This document shows positions 29,939-41,500 of a DNA stretch of 64,000 nucleotides, piece after piece. The stretch is from Arcuatula senhousia (taxonomy: Eukaryota > Mollusca > Bivalvia > Mytilida > Mytilidae), in assembly GCA_963971305.1 (NCBI GenBank), contig OZ020304.1, positions 79,670,355-79,734,354 of the forward strand, given 5' to 3'. Position 1 is the first letter of the stretch. Every line of letters begins with the position of its first letter. The position numbers and the translations under genes were made by a program. The notes under the pieces were generated by a model. It was not told the DNA's origin and did no database searches. It saw only the letters and a list, made by a program, of their open reading frames with translations.

Positions 29939-31740
29939 ATCTGTGTATATCATGCTGGAATTGTAGAGGCGTCATGACAGCCGCGCCATTTCTTTCAAAC
30001 TTTTTATTGAGTAACAATATAGATGTCATAGGATTGTCCGAGCACTGGTTAAGGAAATGCCAACTTAACTTTTTAGAAACTGTAGAAAGAAACTATCATG
30101 TTTATGGTAAAGGCGTAGATGAGAATAATTCCGAGCGAATCCAAGTCTCAAACAGAGGCGGCGTTCCGTTTTTAGTTTCGTCTTCGATTGCTCCGTATGT
30201 TTCAGAAATAGAGATTAATAGCAGTAGAATTTGTGGCATTGAAATAAACTTTCCAGATTCAGTTAGTATCTTCCTATTTAATGTATATTTACCAGCCGTA
30301 ACACAGCCATTTGAATATTTTCTTAATGAGACTGAGTATTTGTTTGACTTGTACAACGCTTATTCCATGCACGGAACTGTATTTATTCTGGGAGATTTTA
30401 ACTGCAAGATAACTGGACCAAGATACCAAGCATCACATGACCGGCGGAGTCATTATGTTGACCGTCTATTACGCGACTCAAATAGTTTATCATTACACCT
30501 TCAAGATTTCGGAAAAGGGCCAGTTCACACGTTTCAATCGTACGAAGATGGACCTTGTTCGGTGATTGACCATATTATTACAAGCGTCGATAACGTATCC
30601 GATATAAAAACAGTTTTTGTGACCGGAGACGATATGTATAATGTGTCCGACCATAAGCCTGTTACATGCATACTTAACTTACAGAACTCTATTGTGAATG
30701 CAATACCGACCAGTACTATAACCAAACCGAAAATAGCATGGGCCAAAGCGATAGAAACAAACACAATATTAGACTATTCATTTGCTGTGTCGCAAAATCT
30801 ATGGTCGTTATCTAAACCAAAGATACCGTCGTCTAAAGATGAAATTGAGACGTACTACAACTCCATAATTTCGGCTATCTTAAAAGCGGCTAGTGATACA
30901 CTTCCTCACAAAAAGTTTGTGAAACATATCAAACCTTACTGGAATGCAATAGTCGGGAAGCACCATAAGACTATGACTGAAAAACGATCATTATGGATAA
31001 TAAATGGTAAAGTGCATGACAGAAACGACCCGTTTTTCGTCGAGTACAAGAACTCTAAGAGGGTATTCCGAAACGAATTAGACAATGCATATAATACTTA
31101 CCTTAAAGACATGATACAGCAAATAGAAGGTTCTGTTGATACGGACCAGAAGTATATTTGGTCTATTCTTAAGAGTCGAAGGAAACACAAAACAGTATGT
31201 CGTGAATTGAAAGTAGATGGTACAGTTAATACGTCAAATAAAGATATTTGCCATGCGTGGTCAAAGCATTTCGAGCACATATACGAATTTGACTCTTCAT
31301 ACACTTCTCCAGATAATGCGGTAAACGTAACAAATGAAGTGAATGATATAAGAACGCAACAAAAATCTTTAGAACACCAAATTGCGCCTTTCGACGAGCA
31401 AGACATATTAAATATCTGTAAGCAACTTAAGAACAATAAAGCTAGTGGACTTGACGATGTTTCGTATGAACATATAAAATATGGCGGAAAAATCTTGATC
31501 ATTCATCTCTGTCATCTCTTTAATATGATCATACATACCTGCTACACCCCAGCTGATTGGAAACAAAGTGTCATTATACCATTGTTCAAAGGCGGTACAA
31601 AGGATAAGACTGATCCAAATTTATATCGAGGAATCTCGCTTACGAGCTGCGTTGAGAAAGTATTCGAAAAGGCTTTACTCTCGAGATTAGTGACACTACA
31701 GAATAACTTTCCTCATCCTTCTCAGATGGCCTATCAATAA
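29935..31740 (+). pseudogene. LINE ORF2, endonuclease and start of reverse transcriptase
   Basis: The N-terminal EEP (APE-like) endonuclease shows all main motifs: CWNCRGV, SEHWL, LGDFN and SDHKPVTCI (residues about 7-250). The linker region leads to the RT entry motifs NNKASGLDDVSYEHIKYGG and YRGISLTSCVEKVFEKAL. An in-frame TAA at 31738 stops it just after SQMAYQ, before RT motif A. This enzyme would nick target DNA and prime reverse transcription. Confidence 0.85.
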
Positions 31741-32980
31741 GAATTATGCAGCTTACATGCGTCGTTTAATGTACAGGAAGTTATTCGTCACTATCAAGAA
31801 CGACACAGTGATATTCTAATTGTACTTTTAGACAGTGTAAAGGCCTTCGACACCGTTTGGCATGATGGTCTTCTGCTCAAACTGTTCCAGAAGGGAGTGA
31901 CGGGTAACTTATGGCTACTTCTAGATGAAATGTACAGTGATATGCAAAGTTGTGTATTATTCAATCTTCTTGGTTCAACCTTCAACGTGGCGTTCGACAA
32001 GGTGGAGTGTTATCGGCTGTCCTATATTTGGTGTACATCAATGACCTACTTCTGGAATTAGCAGAAAACAGGTTCGGATGTATGATGATAGACATTGACA
32101 TAAGTTCGTCCGTTCAAGCAGACGACATAGCGTTAGCGGCTACAACTGAGTATGGAATGCAGCGCCTGATTAACTGTTGTGAATCATATAGTTTGAAATG
32201 GGCCTTCAAATTTTCACCACCCAAGAGTCACGTGTTAGTATACTCAAAACGGAGGGATAAGACACTGCCTTATTTAACACTATATTCTAACCGTATCCCA
32301 GTCGTTAAGTCTGCAAGACATGTTGGTGTTTTACTGAATAGTGATTTTAACTCTTTTGACCTTATATCAAATGCCTGTCGATTATTACGGACATCAACTC
32401 TTTCCGTTTTGAACTCTGGTATTCACCCATGTTTCTTGAATCCACTTACCTGCTTGAAAGTAATCAAATCTGTGTGTTATAGAAAAGCCTTATATGGATG
32501 CGAACTTTGGAATAATTTAAACAAGACAGAGTTATTGCTGCTAGAACGCTCACATCGTTTTATATGTAAAACCCTCCAAGGACTTCCTAAAAGGACAAGA
32601 TCTGATAAATGCTGTAGCTTATTAGGAATGTATTCCATTGAAACGGAAATTAACATTTGCAAACTTCTATTCTTTGGAAGACTATGCAGACTTAATTCTA
32701 ATGCCTTGCCTAAAAGAATTCTGGTAACAAGACTTCTGGAAAATAAATATAGTTGTGTATTTGAACAGTTCGGTTTTGTTCCTGACATTTTGGAATTAAT
32801 GAAAAAATACAACTTGATTAACTTTTTGAGTGACTTTTTGGAGACCAGTATATTTCCATCCAAACTAATATGGTCAAGAACTGTAAAGCAGCACGTTTAT
32901 GAAATAGAAGAAGAGTTGTGGCAAACCAGAATGGAAAGTGACAGTGACTTTGACTTGTTTAAATTGATACATCCTAAGAT
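31735..32980 (+). repeat. 1246-bp tandem duplication of the LINE RT region, copy 1
   Basis: The copy starts at caataagaattatgcagctt (31735), and the same sequence restarts at 32981. It encodes RT motif A (LDSVKAFDTVWHDGLLLKL, frame +1), then after a shift near 31985 motif B (RQGGVLSAVLYLVYINDLL), a catalytic QADDIALAA box (Gln in place of the usual Tyr or Phe) and PPKSHVLVYSK. The unit is not a multiple of three. Confidence 0.85.
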
Positions 32981-34226
32981 CAATAAGAATTATGCAGCTT
33001 ACATGCGTCGTTTAATGTACAGGAAGTTATTCGTCACTATCAAGAACGACACAGTGATATTCTAATTGTACTTTTAGACAGTGTAAAGGCCTTCGACACC
33101 GTTTGGCATGATGGTCTTCTGCTCAAACTGTTCCAGAAGGGAGTGACGGGTAACTTATGGCTACTTCTAGATGAAATGTACAGTGATATGCAAAGTTGTG
33201 TATTATTCAATCTTCTTGGTTCAACCTTCAACGTGGCGTTCGACAAGGTGGAGTGTTATCGGCTGTCCTATATTTGGTGTACATCAATGACCTACTTCTG
33301 GAATTAGCAGAAAACAGGTTCGGATGTATGATGATAGACATTGACATAAGTTCGTCCGTTCAAGCAGACGACATAGCGTTAGCGGCTACAACTGAGTATG
33401 GAATGCAGCGCCTGATTAACTGTTGTGAATCATATAGTTTGAAATGGGCCTTCAAATTTTCACCACCCAAGAGTCACGTGTTAGTATACTCAAAACGGAG
33501 GGATAAGACACTGCCTTATTTAACACTATATTCTAACCGTATCCCAGTCGTTAAGTCTGCAAGACATGTTGGTGTTTTACTGAATAGTGATTTTAACTCT
33601 TTTGACCTTATATCAAATGCCTGTCGATTATTACGGACATCAACTCTTTCCGTTTTGAACTCTGGTATTCACCCATGTTTCTTGAATCCACTTACCTGCT
33701 TGAAAGTAATCAAATCTGTGTGTTATAGAAAAGCCTTATATGGATGCGAACTTTGGAATAATTTAAACAAGACAGAGTTATTGCTGCTAGAACGCTCACA
33801 TCGTTTTATATGTAAAACCCTCCAAGGACTTCCTAAAAGGACAAGATCTGATAAATGCTGTAGCTTATTAGGAATGTATTCCATTGAAACGGAAATTAAC
33901 ATTTGCAAACTTCTATTCTTTGGAAGACTATGCAGACTTAATTCTAATGCCTTGCCTAAAAGAATTCTGGTAACAAGACTTCTGGAAAATAAATATAGTT
34001 GTGTATTTGAACAGTTCGGTTTTGTTCCTGACATTTTGGAATTAATGAAAAAATACAACTTGATTAACTTTTTGAGTGACTTTTTGGAGACCAGTATATT
34101 TCCATCCAAACTAATATGGTCAAGAACTGTAAAGCAGCACGTTTATGAAATAGAAGAAGAGTTGTGGCAAACCAGAATGGAAAGTGACAGTGACTTTGAC
34201 TTGTTTAAATTGATACATCCTAAGAT
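32981..34226 (+). repeat. 1246-bp tandem duplication of the LINE RT region, copy 2
   Basis: As far as I can compare by eye it is identical to copy 1, including the same frameshift and the same codons over more than 300 residues. It is followed directly by the native continuation (attgttcctcatagagcatg) at 34227. Confidence 0.85.
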
Positions 34227-34614
34227 TGTTCCTCATAGAGCATGGACTATAGCAAAACTTTATCCTGAACTTAGAGACAAAGCCAAATTTCTGATAGATG
34301 TTTGCTGCTTAATACGTGAAGAAAATGACCTTCTACTTTGCGATAAATGTGGTCAGTTTTATAACAACATTTTCAAACATTTATTGTTATCCTGCGATCA
34401 AACAAGAAACAGTCGAGATGAGTTTTGGCGTGATATAATAGCAATCAATCCAATAACATTTAGTGTTCACCTAGACAACATGCCTCCTACTGAGTTTTTA
34501 TGCACAATACTGTCTTGCAATACCGAATACGAACTAGACTCAGATGAACTAATCCAGTTTTCAAAAACTTGTGTTTTCCATGTGGCTTCAATTTGCAAAC
34601 TCTTCTATCCTTAA
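33196..34614 (+). pseudogene. LINE ORF2, reverse transcriptase core to C-terminus
   Basis: The frame runs from before RT motif B through the catalytic ADD, the thumb, and a C-terminal CCHC-like knuckle (CDKCGQFYNNIFKHLLLSC, i.e. C-x2-C-x9-H-x4-C), ending at a TAA after LFYP. This is the intact end of ORF2. The ATG at 33196 is only the first in a frame that is entered by a frameshift, so it is not a genuine start. Confidence 0.8.
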
Positions 34615-35220
34615 ACAAACGCTGTAATTTTGTTGACGATATTGTGTACTTTATGTCTTAATTTATTAGTATGATTATTGATTCTACAACCATTTATTCA
34701 TTTAGTTTTTTACTCTGATAAAGATTTTTTTTGTTTTTTTTTGTTTTTTTTTCTTTTTTAATTTTTAAAGCATTTACGTTGGTTAATGTAAAAGACCTTA
34801 ATAGCGAGAATAATTTTACTTTTTGCATTGTTGTATCTTGAGTTTTTGTGTGTGTGGTTTTTTTTTTCTTTTTCAAATAGTATACATATATGTCATAGAG
34901 TTATACTATAGTTCCACATATTCAATTTCCAATATTTTACTCATATCAGTTTATTTAATTTTCTTATTTAGTTTAACGTCAAACTTGTATAAAGTAAAAG
35001 TTATGACAAATGCCTATGAACACAAAATGTATTTATTTTGTCTGACTTTGAAATACTATATTTTTGGTCATGTGTGCTATTATTATTTTACTTTATTAAT
35101 TTTTTTTTTTCATATAATATATCTATGAAAGTTTGGTCATTTTACTTTGTGTATGATATGTGAATTAACATTGTTGTCAAAACAAATCTCTGTAAAAGAG
35201 GAAATAAAGTTATATATATA
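34615..35220 (+). other. LINE 3' untranslated region and tail
   Basis: AT-rich with long T runs, ending in aggaaataaagttatatata, which looks like a polyadenylation-type signal followed by a TA-rich tail. The ORFs over it are low-complexity artefacts. Confidence 0.5.
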
Positions 35221-35428
35221 ATCTTTAATTAAGGATAAAATTCAGAGTCCGGTGTTGTACCTTTCGGATATTCAAACACGGTAGTGGATAAGAGCTCTAT
35301 AATTTAGCAACTTTTTATACTGGTACTTACCTTCACTTCTCCACATCTTCCTTCAGTAAATAAAAACAGTAACAGTGGACCGGAACTGGCATTTTGCAGA
35401 TGAATTTCTTACGTGTACATCTTTGCCG
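35221..35428 (+). promoter_or_regulatory. TANGO1 presumed 5' UTR and promoter region
   Basis: This lies between the LINE tail and the TANGO1 start codon. No core promoter element stands out. A ccttcag|taaataaa possible acceptor at about 35350-35356 could indicate an upstream non-coding exon. If so, the promoter lies within or before the LINE. Confidence 0.3.
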
Positions 35429-35555
35429 ATGGAAAGAAAACAACAATATTGCTGCATTTGGATTTTAGAATTATTTTTTCTATTCATTAATCTGACGCCA
35501 TGCATTTGCTCCAAAATATCTGATTTGCGGCTTTGTGCAGACAATAATTGTAAAA
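35429..35555 (+). CDS. MIA3: TANGO1 coding exon 1 (signal peptide and CADxxC)
   Basis: The first ATG in frame is at 35429. MERKQQYCCIWILELFFLFI then NLTPCICS forms a signal peptide, followed by KISDLRLCADNNCK. The LCADxxC motif is the start of MIA-family SH3 domains. Donor GTAATA, phase 1. Codon 43 (A + CT from exon 2) gives the same spacing between CADxxC and the next conserved block as in vertebrate MIA. Confidence 0.85.
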
Positions 35556-38500
35556 GTAATAATTTAAAAACAGTTCATTATCTTTTTTTGAAGTAAAACT
35601 AAAACTTATTTTCTTTCGTTAATCCGCCAAAATAGAAAAAAAACCCAAACATTGAAGGATAATAATAATGAGATGGGGAGTAAGTGTAGGGAACATGATG
35701 GTAATTGCTTCCCCTTTATAATCAAACAACTATTTTCAGTCTTTCAACCTTTCCCTGAAGAGTGTTTGATGTAAATAAAATTAAATCTATATGGTGTAAC
35801 CTTTTTCCCATTGAATAAGTGGTGTCAAATCATATGTTGACCGCCTTTTGAGAGAGCTGTTGAATGCCGAGTTCAGCTGGCGGATGTTTACATTCAATTT
35901 TCTCCGGTGTTCATGAAAATTTCATCCTTGTTTGAAAAATCACCAAAAAAAATTATCCATCATGTGGAAAATTTTATTCTTATTTTATTAAACTACATCC
36001 ATTTAAAAACTTGAAAACATACATTGATAATCCAGTCTTGATATTATAATCCAATCACAGTCCAGCAAAGTTTTAATATCTAGCTTCAAGCTCTGTCACA
36101 GTCTGACTTCCGGTTGCGCAATACTTAATTCCTGTTATGTTACCTATACTGTTAGGCCTGCATGATATTTGTTCGCGAAACACTTTTTTCTTGTATTTTA
36201 ATCTGTTTTTAAGAATAACGAAAAGTTTTCAAATCTTTGTACCTCTTTTTTAACTTCCTGTGGTGATTTAAGAATGTCTACTGTTCGGCTGCGGCCAACG
36301 ATGAAAATCCTACAAAATATAACAACACACAATGTCTAAATAAACAAAATTTTAAGCAATGTTTTCTAATCTTATCTTTTTAGTAGGAAAGATACATAGT
36401 ATTGCTACTTATTTTGCACATTGAGCAGTTGAATGGGGATTTATTCTAAACAAAGAAAAGGAATGAAAATTGTGTACCTAGAAAATTGGCCGTCTAAAAT
36501 ATTTTTAACTGCCACGTCGCAATATGTAAATAAAGAAAAATGAACATAAATATTTCAACACGTTATACAGAATTTGATAGAAATTTACCTGCGTATGAGC
36601 GAGAATGCTTTAAAAACCATAGTTGAAGCCTATCATTGATCCATAATTTTTCTTCCCCTCTTATGCATTCATGGCGCAAATGTTGATTCTGGTGCTAAGT
36701 CCATAGCTGTTGAAAAAAAAAATGAAATCAATGAAAGGTTAGTTCAGCTTTTGTGAGTAGGGCTTTACTAAATGACTTATTCAGTAAGTACGGCAAGTAA
36801 TTTAGATAAGAAGAGACACACAGAAGACAAATAATGTGACTGCGGCATAAAATTCCATTGAAATCAATGTATTTTTCAAAATGTGTTTTATTTGAGCCCA
36901 AATACAGAAATACTAAGTGATGGTGTGACTCTGGACTTCAATTAGACTTGATATGAATAAATAAGACCAAAACAAGTGGATATAAAAAGCTTGAGTTAAG
37001 AAAACACAGAAACATAATTTTGGCTATAGGGAACATGATGGTAATTGCTTCCCCTTTATAATCAAACAACTATTTTCAGTCTTTCAACCTTTCCCTGAAG
37101 AGTGTTTGATGTAAATAAAATTAAATCTATATGGTGTAACCTTTTTCCCATTGAATAAGTGGTGTCAAATCATATGTTGACCGCCTTTTGAGAGAGCTGT
37201 TGAATGCCGAGTTCAGCTGGCGGATGTTTACATTCAATTTTCTCCGGTGTTCATGAAAATTTCATCCTTGTTTGAAAAATCACCAAAAAAAATTATCCAT
37301 CATGTGGAAAATTTTATTCTTATTTTATTAAACTACATCCATTTAAAAACTTGAAAACATACATTGATAATCCAGTCTTGATATTATAATCCAATCACAG
37401 TCCAGCAAAGTTTTAATATCTAGCTTCAAGCTCTGTCACAGTCTGACTTCCGGTTGCGCAATACTTAATTCCTGTTATGTTACCTGTATCATACGCTCCC
37501 GAAGGGAGCGATAATGGTAGAAATGTCAATATTTTAGTTGTACTATGAGATGAATTTTCCTTCAACGTCCGGTTTAGCACACGCTTGTTTTCCCGAACTT
37601 TCGGCGTCTTTTTAACGTTTTTTATCTTTGAAAAATTTAGACGTCATTAAACGCTCACGTAACCCACAAGAAAAGCTAGTTTGTTTTTATTTTCGGACCC
37701 CAAAAATTAAATTAACTTAAACTTGGGGAGCGTAACAGGTTGTACCTGCCTCATATTATGTTTCACAGCCTATATAATTTCATAAATCACTAAACATGTC
37801 AATATAGACAAATGACAATTTGGTACAGTCATAATTTAGTCTTCAATGTGACTAGATGTTTTTGCTTACCATCTTGCAATTACATATAGTGTCAGTTGAT
37901 ATGAGGCAGGTTTAACCTGTGATGCTCCTGAAGTTAAAATACAATGTACCTTTAAATATTTTTCATGCTATATAGATTTTAGAAAAAATTTGTATTCGAA
38001 AATAAAAAAAAATGCGAGCTTTTCTTCAGTCAGTTCCAGGTCCCGTGTGCGCTTAATGATGTTCAAAATTTTCAAATAGATAAGCGTTAAAAAGACGCTG
38101 AAAGTTCGGGAAAACAAGCGTGAAATACCGGATGTTGAAGGAAAATTCAGCTCATACATGTCATAGTACAACTAAATTGTTGACATTCGGGAGCGTATAA
38201 GATAATATGATAATGGCATTGCCCTAAATGCTCACGAAGATACCGAAATAAAATTATTTCAGTCTTGCCCATTTGAAGATGTAATAGTATTTCCCACCAT
38301 TTTTCTGCGCATATGCAGACTTTTTTTTTAAAACTTCCTAAAATCTGAATGTAAGCCATGTCAAAATTTCTTTGATCATATTTTGGGTCTTGTGCAATAT
38401 GGCAGACTCTGTACATTAATGAGCTTCGCTTCACTCGCATAATATGAGACAGGCATGGCCTGATTTAGGGACGTAAGTCAGTCATTTTGCAGTGATGGAT

Positions 38501-41500
38501 TTACATGAGGCTTGTCACCCATGCCTTTATGAGACAGTCAGGAATTTCCCCCTCTTTATTACAAAAAATAATTTTTGTTCACAAGTACATGTACTTGTAC
38601 ATGTAAGTAAGTAAATTTTATTGATTTAAAGACCAGACATTGTTCTAGCATCAATACACAAATTAAACAGAAACAAGAAATACAAAATCAAATTCACCAA
38701 ATTACAGAGAATAAATGCACATACATTTAGATCATGTAGTCGTAACATATTGACAATGTTGAAGACTGGGACAAAATATTAGTTTTACCCGTCCACATTG
38801 TTATGTGTCTGTGCTGCCTTGTATGTTCAGTGTCTGGTAGACTCTTATAGTTGTGAGCTGTAGTTGATTGTAGTTCTGGCAAGCTCCATGTCCTTGCATT
38901 GGCTTGTGTCAGTGCTTTTTTTAACAACCCAAGGTTAGTTTCTACACGATTCTACAACACTTTGAATAAAGAATACACTGGAATAAGTGTTTACGACACA
39001 AGCTACATATATAAACGGCAATTAAAAAATCTACAATGGAATACAGTGAGCAGCCTTCAATGTGACCAGTGGTTGCTGCTTGCTGTTTTGCAATGGTCCT
39101 AGAATCAAAATGCATATGATTTAAAATCAATCCTTAAAGAAAGAAAAAACTTATTCTGCAGATAATAAAAAGACCCAATAACTACACTATATGTTTTTTA
39201 CAACTGTATATTTTCTTTTTCTTTCAGCTGTATTATCATTGGCTAAAACGCTTGCAAGACATCAAAATAATGATCCTGTTTTCCTGTCATTCAGCAGAGG
39301 TGAAATAGTTCAAGTTTTAAGTAAATCTGCTGGAAACCGACCAGATTTATGGGCAGGACAGGTAAAAAATTTATCTTTAATATTTTTAGAGTTTTACACA
39401 GTAAACAACAGAGAAAAATTGTTTTACCAAAACCATTGAATCTGTGAATATCAAATTTATGAAAAAAATATTATCTTCCACTCTGATTATTTGGATAGAT
39501 TAACTTCATAAATTTGCTGTCACATTTTATGTAAACTGTAAAACAGAAATCTCACTTAAAATTTAAAAATGTCAGATGACTATGATGAATTCTATGAATT
39601 TTCACAATTTTAAAGATGATATAACCATTTTAGTTATGAATTAGAATATTATTTGTTTCTATGTAAAGCAGCAACTTACATGTATAACAAGTAGTAAATG
39701 ATATCATAGTGTGAAAGATAACCTTGATTAGGATTGAAATATTATATTTATTTTGCTATAGATTGGTGATAGAAAGGGATATTTCCCAAGGTCATTTGTG
39801 AGAGAATATAAAGTAGAAATTCCTAATCCTGGAAACATTGTTCCCACAGAGGTAAATAAAAGATATTTTGTAAACACCTCCTGTCGGTACATAAATACTA
39901 AAATGTGTGTGTGTGTGTGTGTGTTAGGGTTTAACACCCTTCTCGATGCACCCAGGTCATATAGGGAGGTCAGTTTTGATGGTGGAGGAAACCAGAGTAC
40001 CTGGAGGAAACCGCCACCCTTGGGCAGGTAAATGACAAATGTAATCACAAACAAGGTCGGGAAGTCCCTTTTTTTTGTAAATTACAAATTGGACTCGAAC
40101 ACCACCTGAGAGATGATGGGCTAGTGATCAATAGTGTGGTATTTAAACCAGTGCCTTAGACCACTCGACCACCCAGGCCCCCATACTAAAGAAAGGACAT
40201 TCAATGTTTCCTATTGGTACCTCCAAATTCGAAGAACAAATGATCATTAAAATTTTGTGTGCAAATTTGATCATTTTTGTCAGTGTTTGTACATAATAAT
40301 ATAATATAGAAGTTGTATAACCCTTCAACTTAACTTTTTGTCTCTGTCTGAATACAAATAAGACTTGATGATAATAAATATGTTACATACAGGATGAAAT
40401 TAACGAGGAATAAGAATAATATTAAGTTTATTGGGTGTATGATCCTGTTTCACAATCTTTTGTAAATCTGATTTATATTATCATCAGATAGAATGTTCAG
40501 CAGTAGAGGGTGGGAGAGGGATTTTCATAAAAGCTTTATCAACTACTTATCACAGCCTTTCGGTATTTTGTATGCAGGATCAACATGATTCCATTTAAGG
40601 TCTGCTGCTTGTTCAACAAAATCCAGCCATTTTGTCTTTTACAAGTTTATTTTTGTAGGGAAATGAACCAAAACCTATACTTTCTGGATCCCAATCTACA
40701 GATGATACAGAGCTAGGGGATGAAACAGAGATTTCTGAGGATGAGGGGTACCAGTCTGGTAAATATTGATTTGGCAATGATAAAGTTGTGCTAACATAGA
40801 TTCAGCAAAGGCTTATGTGCAACAAAGTTCTAATAATTTGACATTTAAATTGAAGAATTTGAAAATGCTTTTAAAAATTTCACCTTTTTCAATGGTAATT
40901 TTTGAGATATGTATGAGATATTTTATGTTCTATTCCACATAAGGGTCAGGCAGGGCTAATTCCAGTATGAGATATTTTATGTTCTATTCCATATAAGGGT
41001 CAGGCAGGGGTAATTCCAGTATGAGATATTGTATGTTCTATTCCACATAAGGGTCAGGCAGGGATAATTCCAGTATTAGATATTTGGGTATAGATGCAAG
41101 TGCATTTTCATACGGCCGCAAAAAATTTGCGGACGTATAATGGTATGATGCTGTCGTCGTCGTTGTCGTCGTCATCTGTTAACATTAGTGTATACACGAT
41201 AACTTTAGTTCTAGTAATCCAAATGCAATGAAATTTCACAATGATATATACCTTACCATTAAAGGATTGAAGGGATTGATTTGGGGGGTCCCACCTGTTT
41301 TGGTTTCGAAATTAGGGGCCAAAAATGCTACTTTTATGTTTGTTGCCACGATAACTTTAGTTTATCCAATTGCTTTGTACTTTGGCAATAATGTTTCTGA
41401 CCATAAAAGGGTGAATGGGATTGATTTTGGGGGTCTCCCCTTTTTTTGTTTCAAAATTAGGGACCCAAAAGGGGCAAAAAATTCAAATATTTTATTGTTT

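Larger units (their letters stand above)
27757..35220 (+). mobile_element. Non-LTR retrotransposon (LINE), inactivated, with nested MITE and internal duplication
   Basis: In order: ORF1 (27757-29938, broken), ORF2 with APE-type endonuclease and RT (29935-34614, broken), then an AT-rich 3' region ending in aaataaagttatatatata near 35219. ORF1 and ORF2 overlap by a few bases at 29935-29938, a common LINE arrangement. Damage: a 458-bp MITE in ORF1, frameshifts in ORF1 near 29020 and in ORF2 near 31985, an in-frame stop at 31738, and a 1246-bp tandem duplication of the RT part. Its clade is not assigned; EEP endonuclease plus C-terminal CCHC fits the CR1/I/Jockey group broadly. Confidence 0.85.

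Noticed and set aside
35687..37485. Full LTR retrotransposon
   Set aside because: No TG..CA ends, no gag/pol and only 881 bp between the repeats, so the LTR reading is left open rather than asserted.
40084..40184. Genuine tRNA gene on the minus strand
   Set aside because: A-box and B-box are present, but the acceptor stem and anticodon arm do not pair properly and a SINE-like body and (AC)n tail follow. Called a tRNA-derived SINE.
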